Source: an uncultured Caulobacterales bacterium (GTDB lineage: Bacteria; Pseudomonadota; Alphaproteobacteria; Caulobacterales; Caulobacteraceae). Taken from it: a stretch of 10,486 bases of DNA. Positions 1 through 5,753 of the stretch are shown here, one piece after another (the stretch's first letter is position 1; each line of letters starts with the position of its first letter). The notes beneath the pieces are model-generated. The model had not been told where the DNA came from, did no database searches, and was given only the letters and a program-made list of their open reading frames with translations. The stretch lies in contig CAISYT010000200.1 of the NCBI GenBank assembly GCA_903889785.1, forward strand, positions 1-10,486, read 5' to 3'. The position numbers and the translations under genes are program-made.

Positions 1-172
1 TCACCGGGGCGACCTGGTCGCGGACATGGGCCGCGAGGACCAGGGGGTAGCGGTCGCCAGCTTCGACCTGGACTTCCTGGGCGTCCACCGCGCCGCCTGG
101 GGCTTCTTCCGCGACCGCCGTACGGATCTGTATGAGGCCCTGCTGCCGGCCAAGGTGTTCGGTTCGAAGTGA
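1..172 (+). CDS. aguB: C-terminal end of a nitrilase-superfamily amidase, probably N-carbamoylputrescine amidase (partial)
   Basis: Only the last 56 residues are in the window; codons begin at base 2 and end at TGA 170-172. The segment VASFDLDFLGVHRAAWGFFR followed by DRRTDLYEALL matches the family's closing pattern (FDLD..., then R.SWG.FRDRRP.LY..LL), which is especially characteristic of AguB-type N-carbamoylputrescine amidases. Known family role: cytosolic hydrolysis of N-carbamoylputrescine to putrescine, CO2 and ammonia, using a Glu-Lys-Cys triad that lies in the part outside the window. The nearby ornithine decarboxylase and deoxyhypusine-synthase-like genes fit a polyamine role. Another carbon-nitrogen hydrolase of the same superfamily (for example a beta-ureidopropionase-like enzyme) cannot be excluded from the tail alone. 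The gene is convergent with the methyltransferase at 203-1144, with 30 bp between stops. Confidence 0.7.
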   Translation, partial: HRGDLVADMGREDQGVAVASFDLDFLGVHRAAWGFFRDRRTDLYEALLPAKVFGSK

Positions 173-175
173 TCA

Positions 176-194
176 CCTCTCCCAAGGGGAGAGG
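176..194. terminator. Hairpin between convergent stop codons, possible terminator
   Basis: Bases 176-183 (CCTCTCCC) pair perfectly with 187-194 (GGGAGAGG) around a 3-base loop. The hairpin fills almost all of the 30-bp gap between the stops of the amidase (+) and the methyltransferase (-). On the + side it is followed by a purine stretch and only a three-T run (202-204); on the - side there is no T-run, so intrinsic termination would be weak. Position between convergent genes is the main argument for a terminator role. Confidence 0.45.
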
Positions 195-202
195 AGAGAG
201 AT

Positions 203-1144
203 TTACGCCTTCGCGTCCTTCACCTGGCGCCGCCACTTGGCCGCGCGCTTGAACATGGGCCTGAGCCACGCCCCGGTCAGCACGTGGCCCGCCACCGAGA
301 CGTCGGGCAGGGCCGCCTTCACCCGCTCGGCCACGCCGGGCGTCACCGCCCACGCCCTGGGCCTGGCGGTCTTCCTGAACACCACCGTGGTCCCGTCGCG
401 GACAAGGCGCGGGTCGGGCTCCAGGCCCGCCTTGGCCGCGGCCATTTCCAGGGTCTCAGGCGAGAAGTTGTACAGGTGGGCGAAGTGGAACCGCTCGAAG
501 GTCGGCTTGCCGGAGCGGGTAATGTCCGGGACCGCGATATAGGCCACCCCGCCCTCGGCCAGCCATCCGGCGAAGCGGGCCAGGGCCGCCACCGGATCGC
601 GCAGGTGTTCGATCACGTGGTGGGCGGTGATGGCGTCGAGGCTGCCGGCTGGAAAGTCGATGTCCTCGTGGCGGCCTGAGACGATCTCGACCCCGTACTC
701 GGCCCTGGCGAAGGTGGCGAAGGTGGTCCCCGGCTCCACCCCCACCGCATCGTAGCCGGCGTCCTTGGCCGCCTTGACGAACTCGCCGGAGCCCGAGCCG
801 AAGTCCATCACCCGCGCGCCGGCCTTCAGGTGCGGCGCCAGCAGCGCCAGCCGCTGCCCTGCCTCGCGGCGGCTGACGCCGATGTGGCGGGCCGAAGGCA
901 GCGCGGCGGCCAGCTGGTAGTCCTGCCGATACTCCCCCGAATAGTAGGCGTCGAGCTCGGCGTCGTCGGGCATCGGGTCGGTGCGCACCAGGCCGCAGCC
1001 GTCGCAGCACAGGCTGGTCAGCTTCTTCAGCCGCCGGTCCATGGTGGCCACCACCGTGGCCCGGTCCCCGCCGCAGAGCGGGCAGGCGATGTGGCGGCCC
1101 ACATACGGATAGGGGGTGAACGGCGTCAGGTTGGCGAGGCTCAT
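203..1144 (-). CDS. Class I SAM-dependent methyltransferase with N-terminal zinc-ribbon-like segment
   Basis: A 313-residue protein. Residues 21-50 hold two CxxC pairs (C21-P-L-C24 and C47-D-G-C50), a zinc-ribbon-like arrangement seen ahead of the catalytic domain in several methyltransferases of sugar, surface-polysaccharide and secondary-metabolite pathways. The Rossmann-type domain follows: motif I DFGSGSGEF at about 114-122, the acidic ribose-binding position in VGVEPG at about 135-139, and the post-II/III region HHVIEHLRDP at about 175-184, which is typical of the Methyltransf_11/23 type. HFAHLYNFS at about 220-228 resembles the H.....F..L segment seen after the core in such enzymes. The C-terminus is rich in Arg and Lys. 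It is separated from the upstream DHS-like gene by 155 bp containing terminator-like hairpins, so it probably has its own promoter. The substrate is unknown. ATG start; no strong ribosome binding site is visible. Confidence 0.85.
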   Translation of the reverse strand: MSLANLTPFTPYPYVGRHIACPLCGGDRATVVATMDRRLKKLTSLCCDGCGLVRTDPMPDDAELDAYYSGEYRQDYQLAAALPSARHIGVSRREAGQRLALLAPHLKAGARVMDFGSGSGEFVKAAKDAGYDAVGVEPGTTFATFARAEYGVEIVSGRHEDIDFPAGSLDAITAHHVIEHLRDPVAALARFAGWLAEGGVAYIAVPDITRSGKPTFERFHFAHLYNFSPETLEMAAAKAGLEPDPRLVRDGTTVVFRKTARPRAWAVTPGVAERVKAALPDVSVAGHVLTGAWLRPMFKRAAKWRRQVKDAKA

Positions 1145-1240
1145 GGCCAGGACTTACCCGGCATCGCGCCCCGCGTGAATGCTGCGAACCGGAACGTCGA
1201 CCTCAGAACCCCGGTCACGATCGGCGCGTCCAGGCCGAAA

Positions 1241-1253
1241 GCCCCGACGGGGC
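1241..1253 (-). terminator. Short GC hairpin followed by T-run, terminator candidate for the DHS-like gene
   Basis: Read on the minus strand this is GCCCC-GTC-GGGGC followed at once by TTT and then CGG, about 50 bp past the stop codon of the DHS-like gene. A compact GC stem with a short T-run is a common intrinsic-terminator layout in GC-rich alphaproteobacteria. Only three T follow, so efficiency is uncertain. Confidence 0.5.
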
Positions 1254-1272
1254 GGTGAGCATCCTGGGGCCC

Positions 1273-1293
1273 GAAGGGCCGTGCCGGCCCTTC
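1273..1293 (-). terminator. 9-bp perfect hairpin just past the DHS-like stop codon
   Basis: GAAGGGCCG (1273-1281) pairs with CGGCCCTTC (1285-1293) around a 3-base loop, starting 6 bp past the stop codon of the DHS-like gene. There is no T-run on either side, so by itself it is not a classical intrinsic terminator. Together with the second hairpin at 1241-1253 it forms a tandem pair that could stabilise the mRNA 3' end or help termination. Confidence 0.45.
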
Positions 1294-1299
1294 CCCGAC

Positions 1300-2352
1300 T
1301 CAGCCCTTGTTGAACAGCTTCTGCCACCGGCGCTTCTCGCGGCCCTTCCAGTGGCCGCGGTGGTAGGCGTCCGAGGCGATCAGCGGCACCACCGTGGTGG
1401 CCTCGGCGAACACCATCTGCTCGTGGGTGGTCTGGACCTTGCCCCAGGAGGCGGCCTCCTTGAGCGTCGAGGACGAGCAGGCGCCGTCGCGCACGTCGGC
1501 CACGGTGATCTGGACCGCATAGCGGTGCATCTCGGCCTCGACCCCCAGGATCTCGGCGCAGACCACCGTGTCCTGGGCGAAGTTCTTCGGCACCCCGCCT
1601 CCGACCATGAACAGGCCGGTGACGCCCGCCGCGATCTTGATGTCGGTCAGCTCGCGGAAGTCGGCCACGGCGTCGATCATCAGATAGGGCTGTTTGGCGG
1701 CGGCCCGCTCTTTCTGGTGCTTGACCAGGCCAAAACCGGCCGAGCTGTCGACGAAAGCAGGACAGAAGATCGGCACGCCTTCTTCATAGGCGGTCTGGAT
1801 CAGGCTACCGGGCTTCTTGGAGTTGCCTTCGCTGAGCCACTTGCCGATTTCCCAGATGAACTCGCGCGAGGAATAGCCGCGCGGCTCCAGACGGTTCGCG
1901 ATCTCCAGGATGGTGTGGTCGCAGGTCTGCAGCTCTTCCTCGTCGATATAGGTGTCGTAGATGCGGTCGATATAATTTTCGCGCAGCACATTGTCGTCGA
2001 TCGGGCTGGCGGCCTGATAATGTTTGAAGCCCAGGGCCTCGAAGAAATCCATGTCGATGATCGAGGCGCCGGTGGCTACGACGCAGTCGACCATCCCAAA
2101 CTTCACCATGTCGCGGTAGACGTGCATGCAGCCGCCGGCGCTGGTCGAGCCGGCCAGGATCAGCCAGGGTGAGCAGGCCTTATCCTCGATGGCCATGTTC
2201 AGGATGTCCGCCGCGCGGGCAGTGTCGCGGCTGGAGAAGCTCATCTTGCGCATGGCGTCGATCACCGGCCGAGCGTCATAGGCGGTGATGTCGACATGCT
2301 CGACAGTTTTGGAGAGGAGCTCGGCTTTGATATTCGGAACTGGAGCGGTCAT
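1300..2352 (-). CDS. Deoxyhypusine-synthase-like protein, probable polyamine aminobutyltransferase (homospermidine-synthase-like)
   Basis: A 350-residue protein with the deoxyhypusine synthase (DHS) fold signatures: LILAGSTSAGG at about 65-75, VVATGAS about 91-97, VGGGVPKN about 250-257, and SWGK with the presumed catalytic Lys305, equal to human Lys329 that carries the aminobutyl imine. Family knowledge: DHS uses NAD and spermidine to transfer an aminobutyl group to eIF5A. Bacteria have no eIF5A, so the bacterial homologues act on other amines. Compared from memory with human DHS, E323 and W327 are kept (E299, W303), while three spermidine-binding positions change: H288 to N257, D316 to C292, and D243 to a Phe in VDSSAGF. 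The donor or acceptor is therefore likely different. Ornithine decarboxylase upstream would supply putrescine. Homospermidine formation is the favoured inference; use of agmatine is an alternative. ATG start with AGGGA about 11 bp upstream. It may be co-transcribed with the decarboxylase (115-bp gap). Confidence 0.88.
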   Translation of the reverse strand: MTAPVPNIKAELLSKTVEHVDITAYDARPVIDAMRKMSFSSRDTARAADILNMAIEDKACSPWLILAGSTSAGGCMHVYRDMVKFGMVDCVVATGASIIDMDFFEALGFKHYQAASPIDDNVLRENYIDRIYDTYIDEEELQTCDHTILEIANRLEPRGYSSREFIWEIGKWLSEGNSKKPGSLIQTAYEEGVPIFCPAFVDSSAGFGLVKHQKERAAAKQPYLMIDAVADFRELTDIKIAAGVTGLFMVGGGVPKNFAQDTVVCAEILGVEAEMHRYAVQITVADVRDGACSSSTLKEAASWGKVQTTHEQMVFAEATTVVPLIASDAYHRGHWKGREKRRWQKLFNKG

Positions 2353-2467
2353 CGCTTTCGGTTTCCCTAGGTGTTGAGCGCCCGTCCCAATGCAGACCCA
2401 CCGCCGGGACGGAGCGACCGGCGACGAAGAGGATGTATCTTAGACCTAAATTGTGACGGCTGGCAGT

Positions 2468-3739
2468 TTAACGCCGGCGACGCTTCTGCCCAGCCTTGCC
2501 CTTGGGGCGTGAGAATCGGACCACCTTGCGGGTTTCCTCTTCTTCAATCTGGGGGTGGGGGATCGAGCGCCGAGCCAGGCCGAACATCGAGCCCATCGGT
2601 GCATCCTGCACCACAGCGGTATCCATTTCGCCAAAGCCGTTGAAGCGGGTGGCCATGGCCACGCCATAGGCACCCAGCATGCCGATCTCGATATAGTCAC
2701 CTTCGCCAATGCTATCGGGCAGCCAGAACGGACCGGGCATATGATCGATGGAATCGCAGGTTGGGCCGTAGAATCGGAACGGCTTCAATGTTCCCTTCAT
2801 GTCCGAAGACAGGGCACCCTTGCCGCAATAGGCCTTGACTGGGAAGGGCCATTTGACGTGAGCGGCATCGAACAGCGAACCATACGATCCATCGTTCAGA
2901 TAAAGGGCGTCGCCCTTGCGCAGTTCCACCTTGACCAGCAGCGAGCTGGCTTCTGCCACCAGGGCACGGCCGGGTTCGCACCACAGCTCGGTGGTTTCAT
3001 GCACCATCATCTCGCTGAAGGCGCGCTCGATCGCGGTCATATATCCGGCCATGTCGGGCGGGATCATACCCGGATAGACTGACGGGAAACCGCCACCGAC
3101 GTCGACAACATCGGCAAAAACACCCGCGCGCACCAGCGCACGCGAAGCCTGGGCCATCGCAGCCTGATAGGCGGTCGGCCGCATGCACTGACTGCCAACA
3201 TGGAAGGAGACGCCCATCAGGTCCTGGGTTGCGCGGCGGGCAGCCATCAGCAAGGACGGTGCCTGGTGCTGCGGCACACCGAACTTGCCCGACAGTGAAT
3301 AGGAGGCACCCTCGGTGTCGACGCCCAGACGCACCATCAGGTTCAGGTCCTTGGCCTGGCCCGTGGCCTCGAGGATCTTGTCGAGCTCTTCATGGGTGTC
3401 GAGCGCAAAGGTACGCACCCCATGATCGGAATAGGCGGCGCTGATCGCGGCGCGGCTCTTGACCGGGTGCATGAAAGCCATGCGTGAGCCGGGCGCGTGC
3501 TGTGCCACCAGCTCGACTTCCGGCATGGAGGCGACGTCGAATGAACCGACCCCCGCCTCGCTTAGGGCACGGATCGCCCATGGCGAAGGATTGGCCTTCA
3601 CCGCATAGAAAACATCGCCTCTAAAGTGTTCCTGGAACCAGCGCGCCGCTACCGCCACCGCGTCCGGTCGCACGAGGGCGACAGGCCGTTCCGGGGACCG
3701 TTCACGGACGAGGTCCAGGGGATCATGGTACGTGCGCAA
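2468..3739 (-). CDS. odc: Ornithine decarboxylase, fold-type III PLP enzyme, TTG start
   Basis: A 423-residue protein of the eukaryotic-type ODC / alanine-racemase-fold family; the reaction is PLP-dependent decarboxylation of L-ornithine to putrescine in the cytosol, usually as a dimer with shared active sites. Visible motifs: YAVKANP with the PLP lysine K48, HVGSQ at 180-184, the phosphate-binding glycine loop GGGFP at 215-219, CEPGR at 254-258, NDGSYG at 282-287, and YGPTCDSID with the catalytic-loop Cys328, which together favour ornithine over diaminopimelate or arginine. The reading frame is open back to a stop at 3779-3781 but contains no ATG upstream of residue 72. TTG at 3739 is the best start because it keeps MRTYHDP and has a G-rich GGGGG about 9 bp upstream. 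After the usual family end (about residue 390) there is an extra acidic-then-basic tail ending in QKRRRR. It is divergent from phnC; the DHS-like gene follows. Lysine as a second substrate cannot be excluded. Confidence 0.92.
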   Translation of the reverse strand: MRTYHDPLDLVRERSPERPVALVRPDAVAVAARWFQEHFRGDVFYAVKANPSPWAIRALSEAGVGSFDVASMPEVELVAQHAPGSRMAFMHPVKSRAAISAAYSDHGVRTFALDTHEELDKILEATGQAKDLNLMVRLGVDTEGASYSLSGKFGVPQHQAPSLLMAARRATQDLMGVSFHVGSQCMRPTAYQAAMAQASRALVRAGVFADVVDVGGGFPSVYPGMIPPDMAGYMTAIERAFSEMMVHETTELWCEPGRALVAEASSLLVKVELRKGDALYLNDGSYGSLFDAAHVKWPFPVKAYCGKGALSSDMKGTLKPFRFYGPTCDSIDHMPGPFWLPDSIGEGDYIEIGMLGAYGVAMATRFNGFGEMDTAVVQDAPMGSMFGLARRSIPHPQIEEEETRKVVRFSRPKGKAGQKRRRR

Positions 3740-3772
3740 TTCACGTAACCCCCAAGGATTGTTGAACCAAGT

Positions 3773-3810
3773 CCGGCGTTAGCAGCGCAGATGGACACGG
3801 GGTCCGCCGG
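3773..3810 (-). promoter_or_regulatory. Possible structured 5' leader of the ornithine decarboxylase mRNA
   Basis: CCGGCG (3773-3778) can pair with CGCCGG (3805-3810), enclosing a smaller GGAC/GTCC hairpin (3793-3796 with 3802-3805, which competes for one base). The structure would sit about 35 bases upstream of the TTG start. Alphaproteobacterial ODC genes are known in some groups to carry the conserved speF leader RNA; whether this is one cannot be decided by eye. Short GC stems are frequent by chance here. Confidence 0.25.
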
Positions 3811-3818
3811 GAGCGGGG

Positions 3819-3847
3819 GAAATAAGGTCTTTGCCCCTCTGTGTAAA
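3819..3847 (-). promoter_or_regulatory. Candidate sigma-70-type promoter for ornithine decarboxylase
   Basis: On the minus strand TTTACA (3847-3842) and TATTTC (3824-3819) are separated by 17 bases. The -35 element matches TTGACA at five of six bases, but the -10 matches only about half. It lies in the most AT-rich part of the intergenic region and would give a leader of roughly 70 bases. The call is weak. Confidence 0.25.
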
Positions 3848-3904
3848 GTTTTTTATTGTGACAGTTTCAGCCCCGAAAACCCTTGGTCTTGTTGGCTGCG
3901 CGGC

Positions 3905-3922
3905 CTGTCGAAAAACTTTTTT
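3905..3922 (+). promoter_or_regulatory. Degenerate Pho-box candidate upstream of phnC
   Basis: CTGTCGAAAAACTTTTTT fits the 18-base PhoB consensus (CTGTCAT, four A/T, CTGTCAY) at about 13 positions. The first half-site is fair, the A/T spacer is good and the second half-site is poor. It lies 69-86 bp upstream of the phnC start. A separate CTGTCA half-site lies on the minus strand at 3860-3865. PhoB control is common for phn transporters, which makes the position plausible, but no clear -10 follows at the expected distance. Confidence 0.3.
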
Positions 3923-3990
3923 GGAGCAAGAGCAATGGCGGGCTTTGTGTGGGCCGCAGTTCTGATAGGATTTTAGCCTGAACACTCCAC

Positions 3991-4803
3991 ATGACAGTCG
4001 CCTCAGTCCTTTCCATCCGCGCGGTTTCCAAGTCCTTCGGGCAGCGCCGGGCGCTCGACCGGGTGACCATCGAGGTGGCGCGCGGTGAGATGATCGCGCT
4101 TATCGGGCCGTCGGGTTCTGGCAAGTCCACCCTGCTGCGTTCGATCACCGGCTTGGTGCCGATCGACGCTTCACCCAAGGCAGACGGGGAGGTCGGCGTT
4201 ATCGAGGCCTTCGGGGCCGTGGTTCAGTCCAAGGGTCGGGTGAGCGACAAGTTGCGCGACGTGCGCATCCGCATCGGCTTCATCTTCCAACAGTTCAATC
4301 TGGTCGGTCGTCTCAGCCTGTTCAGCAATGTGGCGCTTGGCTCTCTCGGCCGCATACCGTTCTGGCGCGGCCTATTGGGGGCCTGGCCGATGGAAACCCA
4401 GACTGCGGCCATGGCGGCTCTGGCACGCGTTGGCGTGGCGGACTACGCCGCCCAACGGGCCAATACCCTGAGCGGCGGCCAGCAGCAGCGCGGGGCCATA
4501 GCGCGCGCCCTGGTGCAGAAGGCCAAGATCATTCTCGCCGACGAGCCGGTGGCCTCGCTTGATCCCGTCTCGGCCCGCAAGGTGATGGAACTGCTCCGCG
4601 ATCTGAACCGGACCGACGGCCTGACTGTTTTGGTCACCTTGCACCAGGTCGACTACGCCCTGCGCTATTGTGACCGCGTTGTGGCGCTTAAGGACGGTGC
4701 CAAGGTCTATGACGGACCCGCTTCGGGCCTCGATAAACCAAAGCTCATCGACATCTACGGACCCGAGTTCGAAGACGTTTTCTGGGAAGGACCCCCGCAA
4801 TGA
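3991..4803 (+). CDS. phnC: Phosphonate-type ABC transporter ATP-binding protein PhnC
   Basis: A 270-residue ABC ATPase, close to the family's usual 260-280. Walker A GPSGSGKST at 39-47, Q-loop in FIFQQFNLV (Q100/Q101), ABC signature LSGGQQQR at 160-167, Walker B IILADEP at 180-186, D-loop SLD at 189-191, and H-loop His218 in TLHQVDYA. FIFQQFNLVGRLSLFSNVA and the TLHQVDYALRYCDR pattern are typical of PhnC rather than other importers. It drives uptake at the inner face of the cytoplasmic membrane with PhnE and PhnD. It is the first gene of phnCDE: its stop overlaps the phnD start (ATGA). ATG 3991 is the first possible start after an in-frame TGA at 3979-3981; there is no good Shine-Dalgarno close to it (AGGA lies about 20 bp away). 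Phosphonate, phosphite or another P-oxyanion ester are all possible substrates; the binding protein decides. Confidence 0.94.
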   Translation: MTVASVLSIRAVSKSFGQRRALDRVTIEVARGEMIALIGPSGSGKSTLLRSITGLVPIDASPKADGEVGVIEAFGAVVQSKGRVSDKLRDVRIRIGFIFQQFNLVGRLSLFSNVALGSLGRIPFWRGLLGAWPMETQTAAMAALARVGVADYAAQRANTLSGGQQQRGAIARALVQKAKIILADEPVASLDPVSARKVMELLRDLNRTDGLTVLVTLHQVDYALRYCDRVVALKDGAKVYDGPASGLDKPKLIDIYGPEFEDVFWEGPPQ

Positions 4804-5753
4804 TTTCGCGCCGTTTTGCGCCCGTCGCCGCGCTCGCCGCCCTCACCCTGCTGGCCAGTTGTGGCAAGCCCCAGCCGGCATCCACCACGCCGGCCGAGCT
4901 GAAATTCTCCGTGCTGTCGGCACAGGATGGGGCCTCGATGACCGGCTATTGGCAGCCGCTGATCGACGACCTGCAAAAACAGACTGGCCTCAAGGTCAAA
5001 CTGTTCATCGCCCCCAACTATACCGTGCTGATTCAGGCCATGGCGGCCAACCAGACCCAGGCGGCCTGGTTCTCGGCCCTGCCGGCGGTGGAGGCGATCC
5101 AACGCGCCGACGCGACTGTGTTCGCGCGCACCATCCTTGATACGGGGGTAGGCACCTACAATTCGGTGATCCTGGCCAAGAAGGGCAGCGGCCTCACGAT
5201 CGATAAGCTGATGAAATGCGACAAGACCCTGAACTTCGGGATCGGCGATCCGCAGTCGACCACCGGCACCCTGGCCCCACTGGCGTTCCTGTTTAAACCG
5301 CACAATTTGACGCCGCAGGACTGTTTCAAGACCGTGCGCTCGGCGCAGCACCAACCCAATATGTTGGCCGTGGCCAACGGGCTCGTCGATGCGGCCACCA
5401 ACAATTCAACCGGCTTGGCCTTCTATCGTAGCGGCACGCCCGAGGCGCAGGCAGCGGTGGCTAAGACGGAGGTGATCTGGACTTCGCCGGATATCCCGGA
5501 GTCCGCCATGCTGTACCGCAAGGATCTCGATCCAGCGGTCCAGGCGAAGCTGCGTGACTTCTTTATTGGTTATGGCAAGGCTACCGGGCCGGAGGGCGAC
5601 CATCAGCGCCAAGTCATGGCGACCTTGAAGTACAGCCGCTTCGACGCCGCGGACGACAGTTATCTGGCCCCCGTGATCGAGCTGAAAAAAGTCGCTGACG
5701 CGGTCAATGCACCCGCAGCCCCCGCCAACGCCACGGCACCGAAGGCCCCCTGA
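4800..5753 (+). CDS. phnD: Phosphonate-type ABC transporter substrate-binding lipoprotein PhnD
   Basis: A 317-residue periplasmic binding protein. The signal peptide has an N-terminal RR, a hydrophobic stretch and the lipobox LASC with Cys21, so the mature protein should be lipid-anchored, unlike soluble E. coli PhnD. Signature segments line up with E. coli PhnD: GIGDPQSTTG at about 147-156, where Ser/Thr bind the phosphonate group; His184 in SAQHQPN; LAVANGLVDAATNN at 189-202; VIWTSPDIP at 225-233. The E. coli Tyr93 position is Phe91, and the acidic residues of NNTEN and PGDP, thought to hold the 2-aminoethylphosphonate amine, are Thr204 and Ser235. The ligand is thus probably not that aminophosphonate. 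The C-terminus ends in an Ala/Pro-rich tail. Start ATG 4800 overlaps the phnC stop by 4 bp and is preceded by a strong GGAAGGA 8 bp upstream inside phnC, so translation is coupled. Confidence 0.94.
   Translation: MISRRFAPVAALAALTLLASCGKPQPASTTPAELKFSVLSAQDGASMTGYWQPLIDDLQKQTGLKVKLFIAPNYTVLIQAMAANQTQAAWFSALPAVEAIQRADATVFARTILDTGVGTYNSVILAKKGSGLTIDKLMKCDKTLNFGIGDPQSTTGTLAPLAFLFKPHNLTPQDCFKTVRSAQHQPNMLAVANGLVDAATNNSTGLAFYRSGTPEAQAAVAKTEVIWTSPDIPESAMLYRKDLDPAVQAKLRDFFIGYGKATGPEGDHQRQVMATLKYSRFDAADDSYLAPVIELKKVADAVNAPAAPANATAPKAP

Noticed and set aside
1255..2172. A 305-codon frame (+) antisense to the DHS-like gene
   Set aside because: Long antisense frames are common in GC-rich DNA. Its Gly/Asp/Val/Leu/His-rich translation has no domain, while the minus strand encodes a clear DHS-family protein.
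2402..2423. A hairpin between ornithine decarboxylase and the DHS-like gene as a terminator
   Set aside because: Six-base CGCCGG/CCGGCG stem with a 10-base loop and no T-run; likely chance in GC-rich DNA.
3853..3870. A second Pho box on the minus strand around the CTGTCA half-site
   Set aside because: Only the first half-site fits; the expected second half-site 11 bp on is an A-run, so it is not called as a box.
3905..3925. A rho-independent terminator at the AAAAACTTTTTT tract
   Set aside because: The A-run/T-run could pair but the stem has no GC content and no gene ends nearby; it fits an AT-rich spacer better.
3791..3976. A 61-codon open frame (+) in the odc-phnC intergenic region
   Set aside because: No Shine-Dalgarno, no recognisable domain, Cys/Trp/Phe-rich random-looking composition, and it spans the most AT-rich regulatory DNA. 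It could still be a leader peptide but nothing supports it.
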